Assembly: GCA_015066815.1 (NCBI GenBank)
Contig: SVNR01000019.1
Location: 1-47,784 of the forward strand
Length of the DNA stretch: 47,784 nucleotides
Direction of reading: 5' to 3'
From: Ruminococcus sp.
GTDB taxonomy: Bacteria > Bacillota > Clostridia > Oscillospirales > Ruminococcaceae
A program made the position numbers and the translations under genes. Shown here one piece after another: positions 25,483 to 34,209 of the stretch. A model generated the notes under the pieces. That model ran no database searches and was not told the origin of the DNA. It saw nothing but the letters and a program-made list of their open reading frames with translations. Every line of letters begins with the position of its first letter. Position 1 is the first letter of the stretch.

Positions 25483-25992
25483 ATGAAAATGACTTCTGCA
25501 CAGGCCGCAAAGCTGCTCCGACAGCTCAACGAGGAACTCAGGACGCTTCAGATCAAGGAAGAAAGCACAAGAACTTTTCTTGCTGCACTCGGCGAAGATC
25601 CGGAATCCATACGTCCCGAATACGACTACGAATCAATGCAGAAACTACAGAATGACATTGAAAAAAAGATCCGAAAAGTAAAGCACTCTATAAACTGCTT
25701 TAACTCAACATATATCATTCCCGAATACGGTTTTACCATCGATGAGATGCTTGTATATCTTCCTCAGCTCACAAAAAGATATGCCAAACTCTCAAGTATG
25801 AAAAACGCACTTCCTAAAACACGTGAAAATGCAAGCTTTTCACGCAATACACAGATCATAGACTACAGATATGCAAATTATGATATAGATAAGGTAGCCT
25901 CAGACTATACAGAAGTTTCAGAAGAACTTGCAAAGGCTCAGACTGCTCTTGACTATATCAACAACACTGTCGAAATAGACATAGAGATCTGA
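25483..25992 (+). CDS. unknown coiled-coil protein
   Basis: 169 residues, charged and almost all helical: a coiled coil at about 5-35 ('AAKLLRQLNEELRTLQIKEE'), a second helix pair with 'EKKIRKVKHSINCFNSTY' near 65, a short 'GFTIDEMLVYLPQLTKR' segment near 86 and a C-terminal helix. The arrangement resembles small cytosolic proteins of the DIP1984 type but I cannot confirm the family. GGAGG lies nine bases before the ATG. Transcribed alone. Confidence 0.6.
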   Translation: MKMTSAQAAKLLRQLNEELRTLQIKEESTRTFLAALGEDPESIRPEYDYESMQKLQNDIEKKIRKVKHSINCFNSTYIIPEYGFTIDEMLVYLPQLTKRYAKLSSMKNALPKTRENASFSRNTQIIDYRYANYDIDKVASDYTEVSEELAKAQTALDYINNTVEIDIEI

Positions 25993-26202
25993 TTTTTTGC
26001 TCCCCGTCTGTATTTTTATCCTATATAAAAAATGCCTGTAAAGCTTATAGATTATTAGAACAGTATCCTGTTTAATGTTTATGTTTTACGTTATTCTTAT
26101 AGTTTTTTATATGTTTCTGTACATGTTCAGGGTTAATGATTTGTTTGATAAATTCAATTGTATTTAAAAAAACAAAAGGATAAAATACAGTAAAAACTTA
26201 AA

Positions 26203-26237
26203 GGCAGTCGAAGTACGGTTTCAGACTGCCATTTTTT
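26203..26237 (+). terminator. intrinsic terminator
   Basis: GGCAGTC/GACTGCC with inner GAA/TTC pairs, then ATTTTTT. It lies 210 bases past the coiled-coil gene; nothing is recognised in 25993-26202. Confidence 0.75.
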
Positions 26238-26249
26238 ATATGATAATAC

Positions 26250-26284
26250 TATAGCGAACGAAAAAAATTTTTTCGTTTACTATA
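26250..26284. repeat. dispersed palindrome
   Basis: TATAGCGAACGAAAAAA...TTTTTTCGTTTACTATA; the same sub-type as the copy at 12689. Confidence 0.7.
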
Positions 26285-26300
26285 AACACCAAATAAAAAT

Positions 26301-26333
26301 GCCTTGTTTTTTTGAATCAGTAAAAAACAAGGC
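26301..26333 (-). terminator. terminator of the EAL gene
   Basis: GCCTTGTTTTTT (26301-26312) pairs with AAAAAACAAGGC (26322-26333), 18 bases past the stop codon. Confidence 0.8.
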
Positions 26334-26350
26334 GTTATTTTTTTATAAGA

Positions 26351-27565
26351 TCAGTTCTCAAGCGTTCTTGACAGCGTAATTGCAAGAACATCATCGGAAG
26401 ATGGATTCTGTACATAATAGTTTATTGTTTCTATTTTTCTGTAAACGCCATCATCGCCCAACTGTCTTGTTACGATGCGCCGTCTGCGTTCTCCTGCAGC
26501 AAATGCGTCAAGCTGTTCCTTTATATCAAATGTATCGGCAAAAGCTTTTCTGTCGTCAGGGTGCATAGACATTGTGCCCATCTCTATAAGCTTTGTGTAT
26601 TCCCCTGCTGATGAACAGCTTCTTGTAGTGAAGTTTTCATAAGCCATCATATAGAAGCTGTTTCTTGAAAGATTACTCATAATTATGAGCGGAAAACACA
26701 TAAATACTGCGTCAAGAAGTAACTTTGTAGCACTTGCCTGAGGCTGTGTTATAAGTATATCTTCTATCTGATCTTTTTCACTCATGTTTTTTCTGCAAAG
26801 CTCATAATACTCATCCTGAGTAACAGGCTTGCAAAAATAAAATCCCTGTATCAGCTCACAACCGCATGTACGAAGAAATCCTAACTGTTCCTTGGTTTCA
26901 ACACCCTCTGCAACAGTTACAAGATTGAGACGCTGTGCAAAATTGAATATACTCTCAAGTACTATACGTTCCTTTTCGTTTTCACAGTTTCCGCTGAGAA
27001 GCGACTTATCAATCTTAAGTACAGTTGCAGGAACGTCCTTTAAAAAGTTAAGTGAAGAAAGTCCGCTTCCGAAGTCATCTATCGCAACAGCAAATCCTGA
27101 GCTTCTTATACGGCTGATAAAATCAATAATATAAACGCGGCCTTTTGTCAGAGCCGACTCAGTTATCTCGACTTCTATATACTTGTGCGGAACCTTGTAC
27201 TTATCAACTATGCCGCAAAGCAACCCCACGAAGTCTGATTCGTATGTATGAACACGGGAAAAGTTCACTGAAACAGTAACCGGAGTTATTCCGTTATCTA
27301 ACTGTTTTCTGATAAACGCACATACTTTTTCGAGAATATACCAGTCAAGCTTAGTTATAAGACAACTATCTTCAAGTATAGGAATAAAACTGTTTGGAGG
27401 AATAATACAACCTTCTTCATCTATCCATCTTGCAAGTGCTTCTGAACCTGAAAGTTTTCCTGTCACAGAGTCATACTTAGGCTGATAATAAGGTACAATC
27501 AATCCTTTTTCTATAGCTTCATCAAGAAGTTTTGAAATATTGTCTTCAGTGAAAAACTTAGCCAA
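26351..27565 (-). CDS. EAL-domain cyclic-di-GMP phosphodiesterase with C-terminal PAS-like domain
   Basis: 404 residues, cytoplasmic. The EAL domain (about 15-255) has the signature intact: SEALARW (Glu42), SVNFSR near 99, EVEITES near 140, IDDFGSGLSSLNFL near 167, LKIDKS near 184 and AEGVET near 220. It should hydrolyse c-di-GMP. There is no GGDEF domain. The last 120 residues contain 'MHPDDRKAF' and end in a beta-rich segment, as in PAS_3-type sensor domains, unusual in being after the EAL domain. Ligand unknown. Confidence 0.9.
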   Translation of the reverse strand: MAKFFTEDNISKLLDEAIEKGLIVPYYQPKYDSVTGKLSGSEALARWIDEEGCIIPPNSFIPILEDSCLITKLDWYILEKVCAFIRKQLDNGITPVTVSVNFSRVHTYESDFVGLLCGIVDKYKVPHKYIEVEITESALTKGRVYIIDFISRIRSSGFAVAIDDFGSGLSSLNFLKDVPATVLKIDKSLLSGNCENEKERIVLESIFNFAQRLNLVTVAEGVETKEQLGFLRTCGCELIQGFYFCKPVTQDEYYELCRKNMSEKDQIEDILITQPQASATKLLLDAVFMCFPLIIMSNLSRNSFYMMAYENFTTRSCSSAGEYTKLIEMGTMSMHPDDRKAFADTFDIKEQLDAFAAGERRRRIVTRQLGDDGVYRKIETINYYVQNPSSDDVLAITLSRTLEN

Positions 27566-27721
27566 AAAAATCCCACCTTATCATAATAAATTTTTTAAAA
27601 AAATTGATACCTATCCCCTATATGTTAATTGTACTACTTTATCTTAATAATGTCAATGGGTATTGTGCAAATTTGCAAAAACAAATTTACTCAATACCCA
27701 AAATAAAAGATTTATAATTTA

Positions 27722-29383
27722 TTAAAAACTTTTTATCCAGTTCAACAAGGAATCCTTCCAGATATTATCGTATACATCTTTTTTCATCTGATCGGTAACA
27801 GGACCGTTCTTTTTCATCTTTGCAAGTATACCTTCCTGAAGTTCACTGACTGTCATCTCTTCATAAGGCTTGTCACAACAAACTGTTTCACATCCGTTCT
27901 CTTCGGATACAGAAGCAGCCTTTTTCTCTTCAGTATCACTTACGGATTTTTTTGAAGCAGTTTTTTCACACGAATCCGCCTTGCAGACTTCAGTGGTTTT
28001 CTTTTCGGAAACAGACTGAACCACGGGAACCGCATCGGCTCTGATACCGGTACACAGCCAGATATCGCCGGAATCAGCCGGTATATTTACAGTAAGATTT
28101 CCGTTGTTTGCAGAAACGATCTGTCCGGAAAGCATACCCTTGTATTCTCCGCATGCTGCAGGAACAGTAAAGGAGGCTGCATTACAGTCGTTGTTCACTG
28201 TTACTATAGCCTGCATTCCGTTACAGTTTCTTGAAAAAGCATACTGTCTGTTTGTAAGATAAAGCTGATTATAGTCTCCATAAGACAGAACAGGAGCATC
28301 AGTACGAATCCTTCCAAGTGCAGAAACAAAAGAAATGTATGGATTTTCTGAAGCGTCAAGCTCAGAAAGGGAAAGCGCAGGTCTTAACGAATCATCTGAA
28401 AACTGCTCTTTCTTTCCCTCTATACCAAACTCTGAACCATAATAAACTGACGGAACACCCGGAAGCGTATACATCAGTATGTGAACAGGGAAAAAGTGCG
28501 ACTTGTTATCAAGCTTCGTATAGATACGTTCAACATCATGATTATCCACAAAGTTATATAGTCTGAGTCCGTCAGGTTTGTTTCCACCCATTTCGTACAG
28601 TCTCTTTACTGTGTGTGCTATCTCAAAATAATTATGGTCATTATGAGCTGAGTACAGAGCCTTGTGAAGTGCATAGTTTGTTACAGAATGAAGTGTTTCT
28701 CCGTTGACCCACTTGCTGTAATCTCCATGAATAACCTCACCCATAAGCCAGAAATCAGGCTTTACGGTATTTGCCGTCTGTCTTAACTTTTTCATAAAAT
28801 CAAAATCAAGGACATCGGCAGCATCAAGTCTTATTCCGTCAACATCAAACTCATCTACCCAGAACTTTATAACATCACATATATATTCAGTTACTTCGGG
28901 ATTTTTCTGATTTAGTTTTACAAGAAGATTATATCCGCCCCAGTTATCATACGAGAAACCATCGTTGTATTCGTTGTTTCCGGAAAAATTCACGTTACAG
29001 TACCAATCCTTATATGCAGACGCTTCCCTTTTTTTCTTGATATCCCTGAATGCGAAAAAATCACGTCCCGTATGATTGAATACTCCGTCAAAAATAACCC
29101 TGATGCCTGACTCATGACACTTTGATACAAAATCCTTAAGGTCATCGTTTGTACCAAGTCTGCTGTCAAGCTTTCTGTAGTCTGTCGTTTCATATCCGTG
29201 TCCGACAGATTCAAAAAGCGGACCTATATACAATGCGTTAAAGCCTGCGTTTCTGATATGCTCTATCCATGGAACAAGCTGTTTCATTCTATGTTCAGGC
29301 TCGCCATAGGAATTCTGCTTCGGAGCTCCTGTCAATCCCAAAGGATAAATGTGATAAAATACGGCTTCATCATACCATGACAT
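27722..29383 (-). CDS. intracellular alpha-amylase family glycoside hydrolase (GH13)
   Basis: 553 residues without a signal peptide. All four GH13 regions are present: FDGVFNH near 98, GIRLDAAD with nucleophile Asp187, GEVIHGD with acid/base Glu216, and FVDNHD with Asp283. A C-terminal beta domain ends near 445. After it come about 50 Ser/Lys/Glu-rich residues with several Cys, then a helical tail of about 45 residues (from 'PYEEMTVSELQEG'), not part of standard GH13 enzymes. It probably acts on short maltodextrins taken up by the cell. Start has GGGGGTAT about ten bases upstream. Confidence 0.92.
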   Translation of the reverse strand: MSWYDEAVFYHIYPLGLTGAPKQNSYGEPEHRMKQLVPWIEHIRNAGFNALYIGPLFESVGHGYETTDYRKLDSRLGTNDDLKDFVSKCHESGIRVIFDGVFNHTGRDFFAFRDIKKKREASAYKDWYCNVNFSGNNEYNDGFSYDNWGGYNLLVKLNQKNPEVTEYICDVIKFWVDEFDVDGIRLDAADVLDFDFMKKLRQTANTVKPDFWLMGEVIHGDYSKWVNGETLHSVTNYALHKALYSAHNDHNYFEIAHTVKRLYEMGGNKPDGLRLYNFVDNHDVERIYTKLDNKSHFFPVHILMYTLPGVPSVYYGSEFGIEGKKEQFSDDSLRPALSLSELDASENPYISFVSALGRIRTDAPVLSYGDYNQLYLTNRQYAFSRNCNGMQAIVTVNNDCNAASFTVPAACGEYKGMLSGQIVSANNGNLTVNIPADSGDIWLCTGIRADAVPVVQSVSEKKTTEVCKADSCEKTASKKSVSDTEEKKAASVSEENGCETVCCDKPYEEMTVSELQEGILAKMKKNGPVTDQMKKDVYDNIWKDSLLNWIKSF

Positions 29384-29433
29384 TATAAATATACCCCCAA
29401 TATTTTTTTATAATATAATAAACGACATATTTT

Positions 29434-29466
29434 TAGTGAATATAAAAACATTTTTTTCGTTCACTA
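29434..29466. repeat. dispersed palindrome upstream of the amylase
   Basis: TAGTGAATATAAAAA...TTTTTTTCGTTCACTA, imperfect left arm. On the minus strand TTCACT from this element stands 17 bases from TATATT, a third possible element-donated -35, although weaker. Confidence 0.6.
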
Positions 29467-29510
29467 TAATATAATGCATATCTGATATCAGATATGCATT
29501 ATATTATAGT
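29463..29510. repeat. perfect 48-bp palindrome
   Basis: 24 bases beginning ACTATAATATAATGCATA are followed with no spacer by their exact complement; the centre is GATATC. The outer ends ACTATAAT/ATTATAGT are the ends of the dispersed palindrome facing inwards. It overlaps the copy at 29434-29466 by four bases. It could extrude as a cruciform; no T-tract follows. Confidence 0.9.
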
Positions 29511-29547
29511 TATTATACCACGCTTTTTCAGCAAAATCAATAATATT

Positions 29548-29583
29548 TATAGTGAACGTCAAAATAAATTTGTTGTTTACTAT
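29548..29583. repeat. dispersed palindrome
   Basis: TATAGTGAACGTCAAA...TTTGTTGTTTACTAT, followed by seven T on the plus strand. Lies 20 bases from the NUDIX stop codon. Confidence 0.7.
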
Positions 29584-29603
29584 TTTTTTACAAAGTTCTT
29601 TTT

Positions 29604-30107
29604 TCAGACTTCAAAAACTCTTTTTATGCTGTCATAATGAAGAAAAATCCCCTCATCAGCAAGTGCTTTTATTTCTTCGTGTGAAGCAAGCTTATAACCA
29701 AGTGTTTCTTCTTCCTGAAGCTTAAGGTCGCTCTCGTCAAAATCCATCACATAACGATAAATATCAACAAAATAATTATCTCCCTCTCCGGGATTTTCAC
29801 GATGATAAGTAAACACGTATCCTCCCTGAGCGCCCGAAACGTCAAGTCCTGTTTCCTCTCTGATTTCCCTCATAACTGCTTCCTCGGATTCTTCTCCTGC
29901 CATTGCAGCTCCGCCGGAAACCTCCCACCAGCCGGGAGCCCATGATTTTGTCATCACTCTCTGAGTAATGAGAAACTTCCCGTCAGGACGCATTATAACA
30001 CCGAGTACAGTAAGATGATATTCTCCATCCTTAAGTATCCAGTCATTTTTTTTCATTGTTCTTCCTGTCTTCTGCTTGTTTGAATCATATATATCCCAGT
30101 ATTCCAT
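29604..30107 (-). CDS. NUDIX hydrolase (IPP isomerase-like subgroup)
   Basis: 167 residues from the ATG at 30107, which has GGAGG seven bases upstream; an in-frame ATG at 30137 has none. The NUDIX box runs GGAAMAGEESEEAVMREIREETGLD near 65-90 and fits G-x5-E-x7-R-E-U-x-E-E-x-G-U. The N-terminus 'YWDIYDSNKQKTGRTMKKND' is that of the IDI-like/YfcD branch. Substrate unknown; likely a nucleotide or sugar-nucleotide clean-up enzyme. Confidence 0.88.
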   Translation of the reverse strand: MEYWDIYDSNKQKTGRTMKKNDWILKDGEYHLTVLGVIMRPDGKFLITQRVMTKSWAPGWWEVSGGAAMAGEESEEAVMREIREETGLDVSGAQGGYVFTYHRENPGEGDNYFVDIYRYVMDFDESDLKLQEEETLGYKLASHEEIKALADEGIFLHYDSIKRVFEV

Positions 30108-30234
30108 GATTACCTCCGTATGTTTTAAAAAATCCAATTATTATTCTATCATATTTTCAGAGATTAATCAATATTTTATAGTTTTATATATGTATAAACA
30201 TACTGCAGCAAAATCTTTTTCATCATGTTTTCTG

Positions 30235-33114
30235 TTATTTGATTTCATTGATATATATACTCACTTTATTTTTTATCGACGAAATAGTTGCATCTATATC
30301 AGATTCATCGGAAAAATACAATTTTGCTTCTTCATCTAATATTGACATTATTTTCGGATTCTGGATACACTTTGTATTACAGTTTTTAATAGTATCAATA
30401 AGCGTTTCTATCTCATTATCAGAAATATATCCTACATCTATGTTTTTGTTTCCGATCGGGAACTCGGATATAGCCAGATTTTTATCCTGTGCTTTTTTGG
30501 CAGCACAATCAAGGGCTGATAGTTTTACCGGGAATCCCAGTCCATATGAATCACTGATTCCGTTCTGATAATCATCACTCAGAAAACTCCTTATATACTT
30601 CCACGCCAGATCTTTACAGGTTGATTCGTTAGTAATGGCCATACTAAAAAGTCCTTCCAACGCAACAGCATCCTTTTCATTTGCTGAAACACCACAAAAC
30701 ATGACATTTCCATCAAACAACGCTTTATTAATTATATTGTAATTTTCAAACCCACCAAACGAACTAATCATAAACTGTATCTGATTATTGTGTATTCCTT
30801 CATAGTAATCGCTCATTGTAAGCTCATCCTCCGGATCGCTTACACCATACTTTTTTGAAAACTCCAGATATTCTCTGATGCATTCAGAATTTTCAATAAC
30901 ATCAACAGAATTAACAGACAACAAGTATCTCAGAATCTGACTGCATGAAATTTTTCCGAACGGGAATTCTTTTTTATAGTTACTGATATTTTCAGTAAGT
31001 CCTTTTATTGTGTTTTCGGAATTTTCACTTTTGCCTGATATTGTTCGAAGCAGAACCTGCGGAGTTATATAATACAGTTTTGCATCTGTTGTATTCATCT
31101 CGAAAATATTGCTCAGATAATCCTCTTTTTTAATTTCCGGATCAGAATCAATAAACGAATCAAGAGAAACAAGTAAATTTTTCTCACGATACAGGTCTAT
31201 GTCTGCAGCTCCGCGAAATACAATAACATCAGGAGTATTACCCGAAACAATATCAAGATTAAACTGGCCAATACCGGCATCGCCGTTTTGATCATATTCG
31301 CTGTAATCTTTCAGGTTTACTATATATTCCGAGCCGGATTTGCTTTGGGTATAATCAGAATAACAGCTCGGTATACCGCCCAGAACTCCGACATTTATCA
31401 CTTTCTGCTCTCCTGCCTGTGTCTTCTCTAAAACAACAAACCGATTATCATCAGAAACACAAAGGAATTTATCACCCTCGAGGATATTTATATTATTTAT
31501 CGATGTTTTATATCCGCTGACAGACCAATCAATAAGTACTTCCTCTTTATTATCAACTCTGACTCCGATCAGCTGTTCACCGACATTAAGAAAAAACTTA
31601 TAATCTTTGTTTCCGCTGATAATCATATCTTCAGAGGTACCTTTTACTGTTTGTATCTTTTTTTCTGAACCTGCCATTAAGCTTTCGGTATTAAACTCAG
31701 ATAAGTACAGAGAATCATTTTTATTGTATAATAAATTCAGTTTATTATCATCAGATACACAGCAGCTGATAATTTCTGTCGCGTCCTGTACAAAAACAGA
31801 ATCTGTTTTATTCTGGATGAAACTATATAGATATAAATCTTTCATATTTCTTATTACTGCAAATTCTTCATTTATACTAACCAAAGATATATTCGATTCA
31901 TCCTGCATATCAAAACCGGATAATTCAAACCACTCAGCACCTGTATTTTTATTATAAAGACAAATACAAACAGAACCTTTATCATAATCTGCAGCAACAA
32001 ATCCGATATCACCATTTTTCAGTACGTACATATCACGAATCAAGTAATTTACATATTTTTCTGAAACAGTAATAAGCTCTGATGATATATTATTACCATC
32101 AATGTCCTTCGAAGTCAGTTCAAGTAAATGTGTATTATTTCTAAAACTCAGTCTTACAACATCATCGGACGTTACAGCACTGATAAGGACCTCATCTTCG
32201 GTATTATAAATCTCTTCAGAGCTGTCAGAATAAATGTCAAAAAGATAGATTTTCCCGTCCTTTTCATATATTAAACTACCTGACTGCTCTCCATATACAT
32301 GTGTAACACCTTCAATTTCTTTTTTAACAACATCTGCAGCATTCTCCGGGTTATACAGATCTATGTAAGCACATGAATCATCATAGCTTGAGATCACTAA
32401 ATTATCGGATGAATCAAAGAAGATGCTGTCAATATTATTTCCTGTATCATAAAGCTCTGTATCTGATTCAAACTCACACTTCTCTTCTGAATATTTCATA
32501 AGAAAGTTTTTAGAAGAATCATCGTTGTAGTTATATTCGGTAGCTAAACAATATATATAATCAGATTTTTCCGCTATATCAGATACAAATTTTATAGTAT
32601 CATTGTTTTCAAAGTTAAAACTGTAATCGTTCAGATGTTCTCCCGTATCAGAGTACCTCGTTACAGTATTATCATCACACAAAAAACATATGCTGTTTTC
32701 ATCTTCACAAACATCAATTAATTGTTTATCTTTTTCTAATATTACGCTAAAAACCAATTTATCAGATAAATCAGTAACAGAAACTGTGTTTTTTTCATCA
32801 TCAACACTGTATATTATATTATAGTTTTCAGTATAAAACAGGTTTATTATGCCTTCTTTACTGATTTTGTCTGCGGTTTTTGACATGTTACTTTTGTCAA
32901 ACGATAGCATATCCGCATTATAATCATCTATATATGACAAGGAATATATCAATCCGTTATTTATAGTATTTGCTATAACATCAGAATCCTGTACAAAACT
33001 TAAATCTGTGCTTGTTAAACTATAATTATTTTTTTCAGATTTGTTGCTCTGGCAGGAGTTAAAAACCACCCCTGCAATCAATGCGAAACTTAAGATCATG
33101 GATTTTTTTTTCAT
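30235..33114 (-). CDS. very large lipoprotein: beta-propeller-like front, solute-binding-protein-like back
   Basis: 959 residues from the ATG at 33114 (AAAGGAGAG upstream); the frame continues to 33231 without a start of its own. The signal MKKKSMILSFALIAGVVFNSC gives lipid-modified Cys near 21. Residues about 35-590 are repeated short beta strands with many Asp/Ser ('...VSDDNKLNLLYNKNDSLYLSEF...'), like a WD/PQQ propeller. Residues about 600-950 resemble family 1 extracellular solute-binding proteins ('QFNLDIVSGNTPDVIVF' and 'FLSDDYQNGISDSYGLG...PVK'). No ABC permease genes lie nearby, so it may bind sugar for another transporter or act as a sensor. Confidence 0.7.
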   Translation of the reverse strand: MKKKSMILSFALIAGVVFNSCQSNKSEKNNYSLTSTDLSFVQDSDVIANTINNGLIYSLSYIDDYNADMLSFDKSNMSKTADKISKEGIINLFYTENYNIIYSVDDEKNTVSVTDLSDKLVFSVILEKDKQLIDVCEDENSICFLCDDNTVTRYSDTGEHLNDYSFNFENNDTIKFVSDIAEKSDYIYCLATEYNYNDDSSKNFLMKYSEEKCEFESDTELYDTGNNIDSIFFDSSDNLVISSYDDSCAYIDLYNPENAADVVKKEIEGVTHVYGEQSGSLIYEKDGKIYLFDIYSDSSEEIYNTEDEVLISAVTSDDVVRLSFRNNTHLLELTSKDIDGNNISSELITVSEKYVNYLIRDMYVLKNGDIGFVAADYDKGSVCICLYNKNTGAEWFELSGFDMQDESNISLVSINEEFAVIRNMKDLYLYSFIQNKTDSVFVQDATEIISCCVSDDNKLNLLYNKNDSLYLSEFNTESLMAGSEKKIQTVKGTSEDMIISGNKDYKFFLNVGEQLIGVRVDNKEEVLIDWSVSGYKTSINNINILEGDKFLCVSDDNRFVVLEKTQAGEQKVINVGVLGGIPSCYSDYTQSKSGSEYIVNLKDYSEYDQNGDAGIGQFNLDIVSGNTPDVIVFRGAADIDLYREKNLLVSLDSFIDSDPEIKKEDYLSNIFEMNTTDAKLYYITPQVLLRTISGKSENSENTIKGLTENISNYKKEFPFGKISCSQILRYLLSVNSVDVIENSECIREYLEFSKKYGVSDPEDELTMSDYYEGIHNNQIQFMISSFGGFENYNIINKALFDGNVMFCGVSANEKDAVALEGLFSMAITNESTCKDLAWKYIRSFLSDDYQNGISDSYGLGFPVKLSALDCAAKKAQDKNLAISEFPIGNKNIDVGYISDNEIETLIDTIKNCNTKCIQNPKIMSILDEEAKLYFSDESDIDATISSIKNKVSIYINEIK

Positions 33115-33538
33115 AATAAAATTTGTCTCTCCTTTTCTGATAATAATGTTTGAAATAATCTTCACTGAAGTTGATACAGTTTTTTCATATAAATATATAA
33201 AAACACCGGGAAGGTAAACTCTCCCCGGCATATCTGTAAAAACAACATACTAAATAAATATTATCACCAACTGTAATTTTGCTGATATTCTACACATGTT
33301 ATCACGCAAGCATAGCCTTAGCAATAACTTTTTCTCTCTTAGCTGTCTTTATCTATACACAAACATTCCGAAATTATGCTCACTATAACTTCTCTAAAAA
33401 TTGTATATTATTAGTTTTATTTTAGCACAATGTTTTTTTTATGTAAATATGACATTTGTCATTTTTTGAAACGACAAATATCCCTTTATAATGTGATATT
33501 TGCCGTTTTTTCAATATTTTTCAACAAATATTCTAACA
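33115..33538. other. AT-rich gap upstream of the large lipoprotein gene
   Basis: No gene is seen. One plus-strand stem-loop (GACAAATATC 33473-33482 with GATATTTGCC 33495-33504, one mismatch, then GTTTTTT) looks like a terminator but has no plus-strand gene before it. A small palindrome ATGACATTTGTCAT lies just before it. Confidence 0.4.
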
Positions 33539-33595
33539 TTATAGTTTCGGACGAAAGTTTCAAAGTTGATTAATTATTTGCGTTCGCTATAATCT
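33539..33595. repeat. degenerate, enlarged dispersed palindrome
   Basis: Ends ATTATAG and CTATAAT are kept, with ACGAAAG and TTTGCGTTCG inside, but the loop is about twice the usual size. Confidence 0.45.
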
Positions 33596-33640
33596 CACAC
33601 TTTCAATTATACACTCGTGCTTCTTACTTGTCTTATTATA

Positions 33641-33681
33641 ATTATAGTGAACGTCAAAATAAATTTGACTTTCACTATAAT
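33641..33681. repeat. dispersed palindrome (typical copy)
   Basis: ATTATAGTGAACGTCAAA...TTTGACTTTCACTATAAT with one mismatch; only about 12 bases separate it from pseudoknot copy 4. Confidence 0.8.
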
Positions 33682-33692
33682 TATTTTATTTA

Positions 33693-33742
33693 TATTGCCT
33701 TGCACATCCGATGACTGCGTCATCTCCGTGCAGATCGGCTAA
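33693..33742. repeat. pseudoknot-forming repeat, copy 4 (compensated inner stem)
   Basis: TGCAC 33701-33705 with GTGCA 33728-33732, CCG 33708-33710 with CGG 33736-33738. The inner hairpin differs from the other copies (GATGA/TCATC at 33710-33724 instead of GCT/AGC) yet still pairs, which supports a conserved fold. Confidence 0.7.
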
Positions 33743-33774
33743 TAGTAAACGCAATTTATTTATTGCGTTTACTA
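33743..33774. repeat. dispersed palindrome joined to pseudoknot copy 4
   Basis: TAGTAAACGCAAT (33743-33755) and its perfect complement (33762-33774). It breaks the reading frame of the pseudogene beside it. Confidence 0.8.
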
Positions 33775-34209
33775 TAACACCTACAAGCAGAACATCTTTC
33801 CCGTATCCTTTTAGCATGCCTGCATAACGCTTTTCTTTTATCTGTTTTATTGCTGTATCTGCATCCATATTCCATTTTAGTTCAATAATCATTGCCGGCT
33901 TGTTTCCAGAGTCGGCTCTCGGTATCAGCGCAATATCTGCAAAGCCTTTTCCGGAAGGAAGTGCTCTTATTATTGTATAATATGCCGGTGCAGTAAAATA
34001 CGCCATCGTTATAGCGCAGCTTAATGCATTCTCACTATTGTATTCCATAACAGATGAGTAGGTTTCATGTGAAAGCTCAAGCAGCCTGGCTACTTTTTCT
34101 GCATCACCGCGTATTTATCAATATAGATTTCGTCCTTTGCCGACTTTATAAATCCTTCATTTGATGGATTAAAGTATGTTCCCACGTTCTCAGCCTCCGT
34201 TCTGCATAA

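Larger units (their letters stand above)
33686..34185 (-). pseudogene. collapsed AAA-ATPase/PD-(D/E)XK (DUF1703-type) gene
   Basis: Full members of this family run about 550 residues: a short N-terminus ending 'EIYVDKTGLI', an AAA domain, then a PDDEXK_9 nuclease. Here a GTG at 34183-34185 with GGAGG upstream reads GTYFNPSNEGFIKSAKDEIY and then, after a frameshift near 34115, continues in the C-terminal region (GDAEKVARLLELSHETYSSV), so the entire AAA domain is deleted. The nuclease core remains (FADIALIP and MIIELKWN). At the point where the family reads 'LLVGINYDK', the frame runs into a dispersed palindrome and a pseudoknot repeat and ends with unrelated residues. Confidence 0.75.

Noticed and set aside
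5843-33742. Pseudoknot repeats as ends of IS200/IS605 elements
   Set aside because: No TnpA or TnpB gene lies next to any copy and no left/right pair is found; kept as a possibility in the composite-element finding only.
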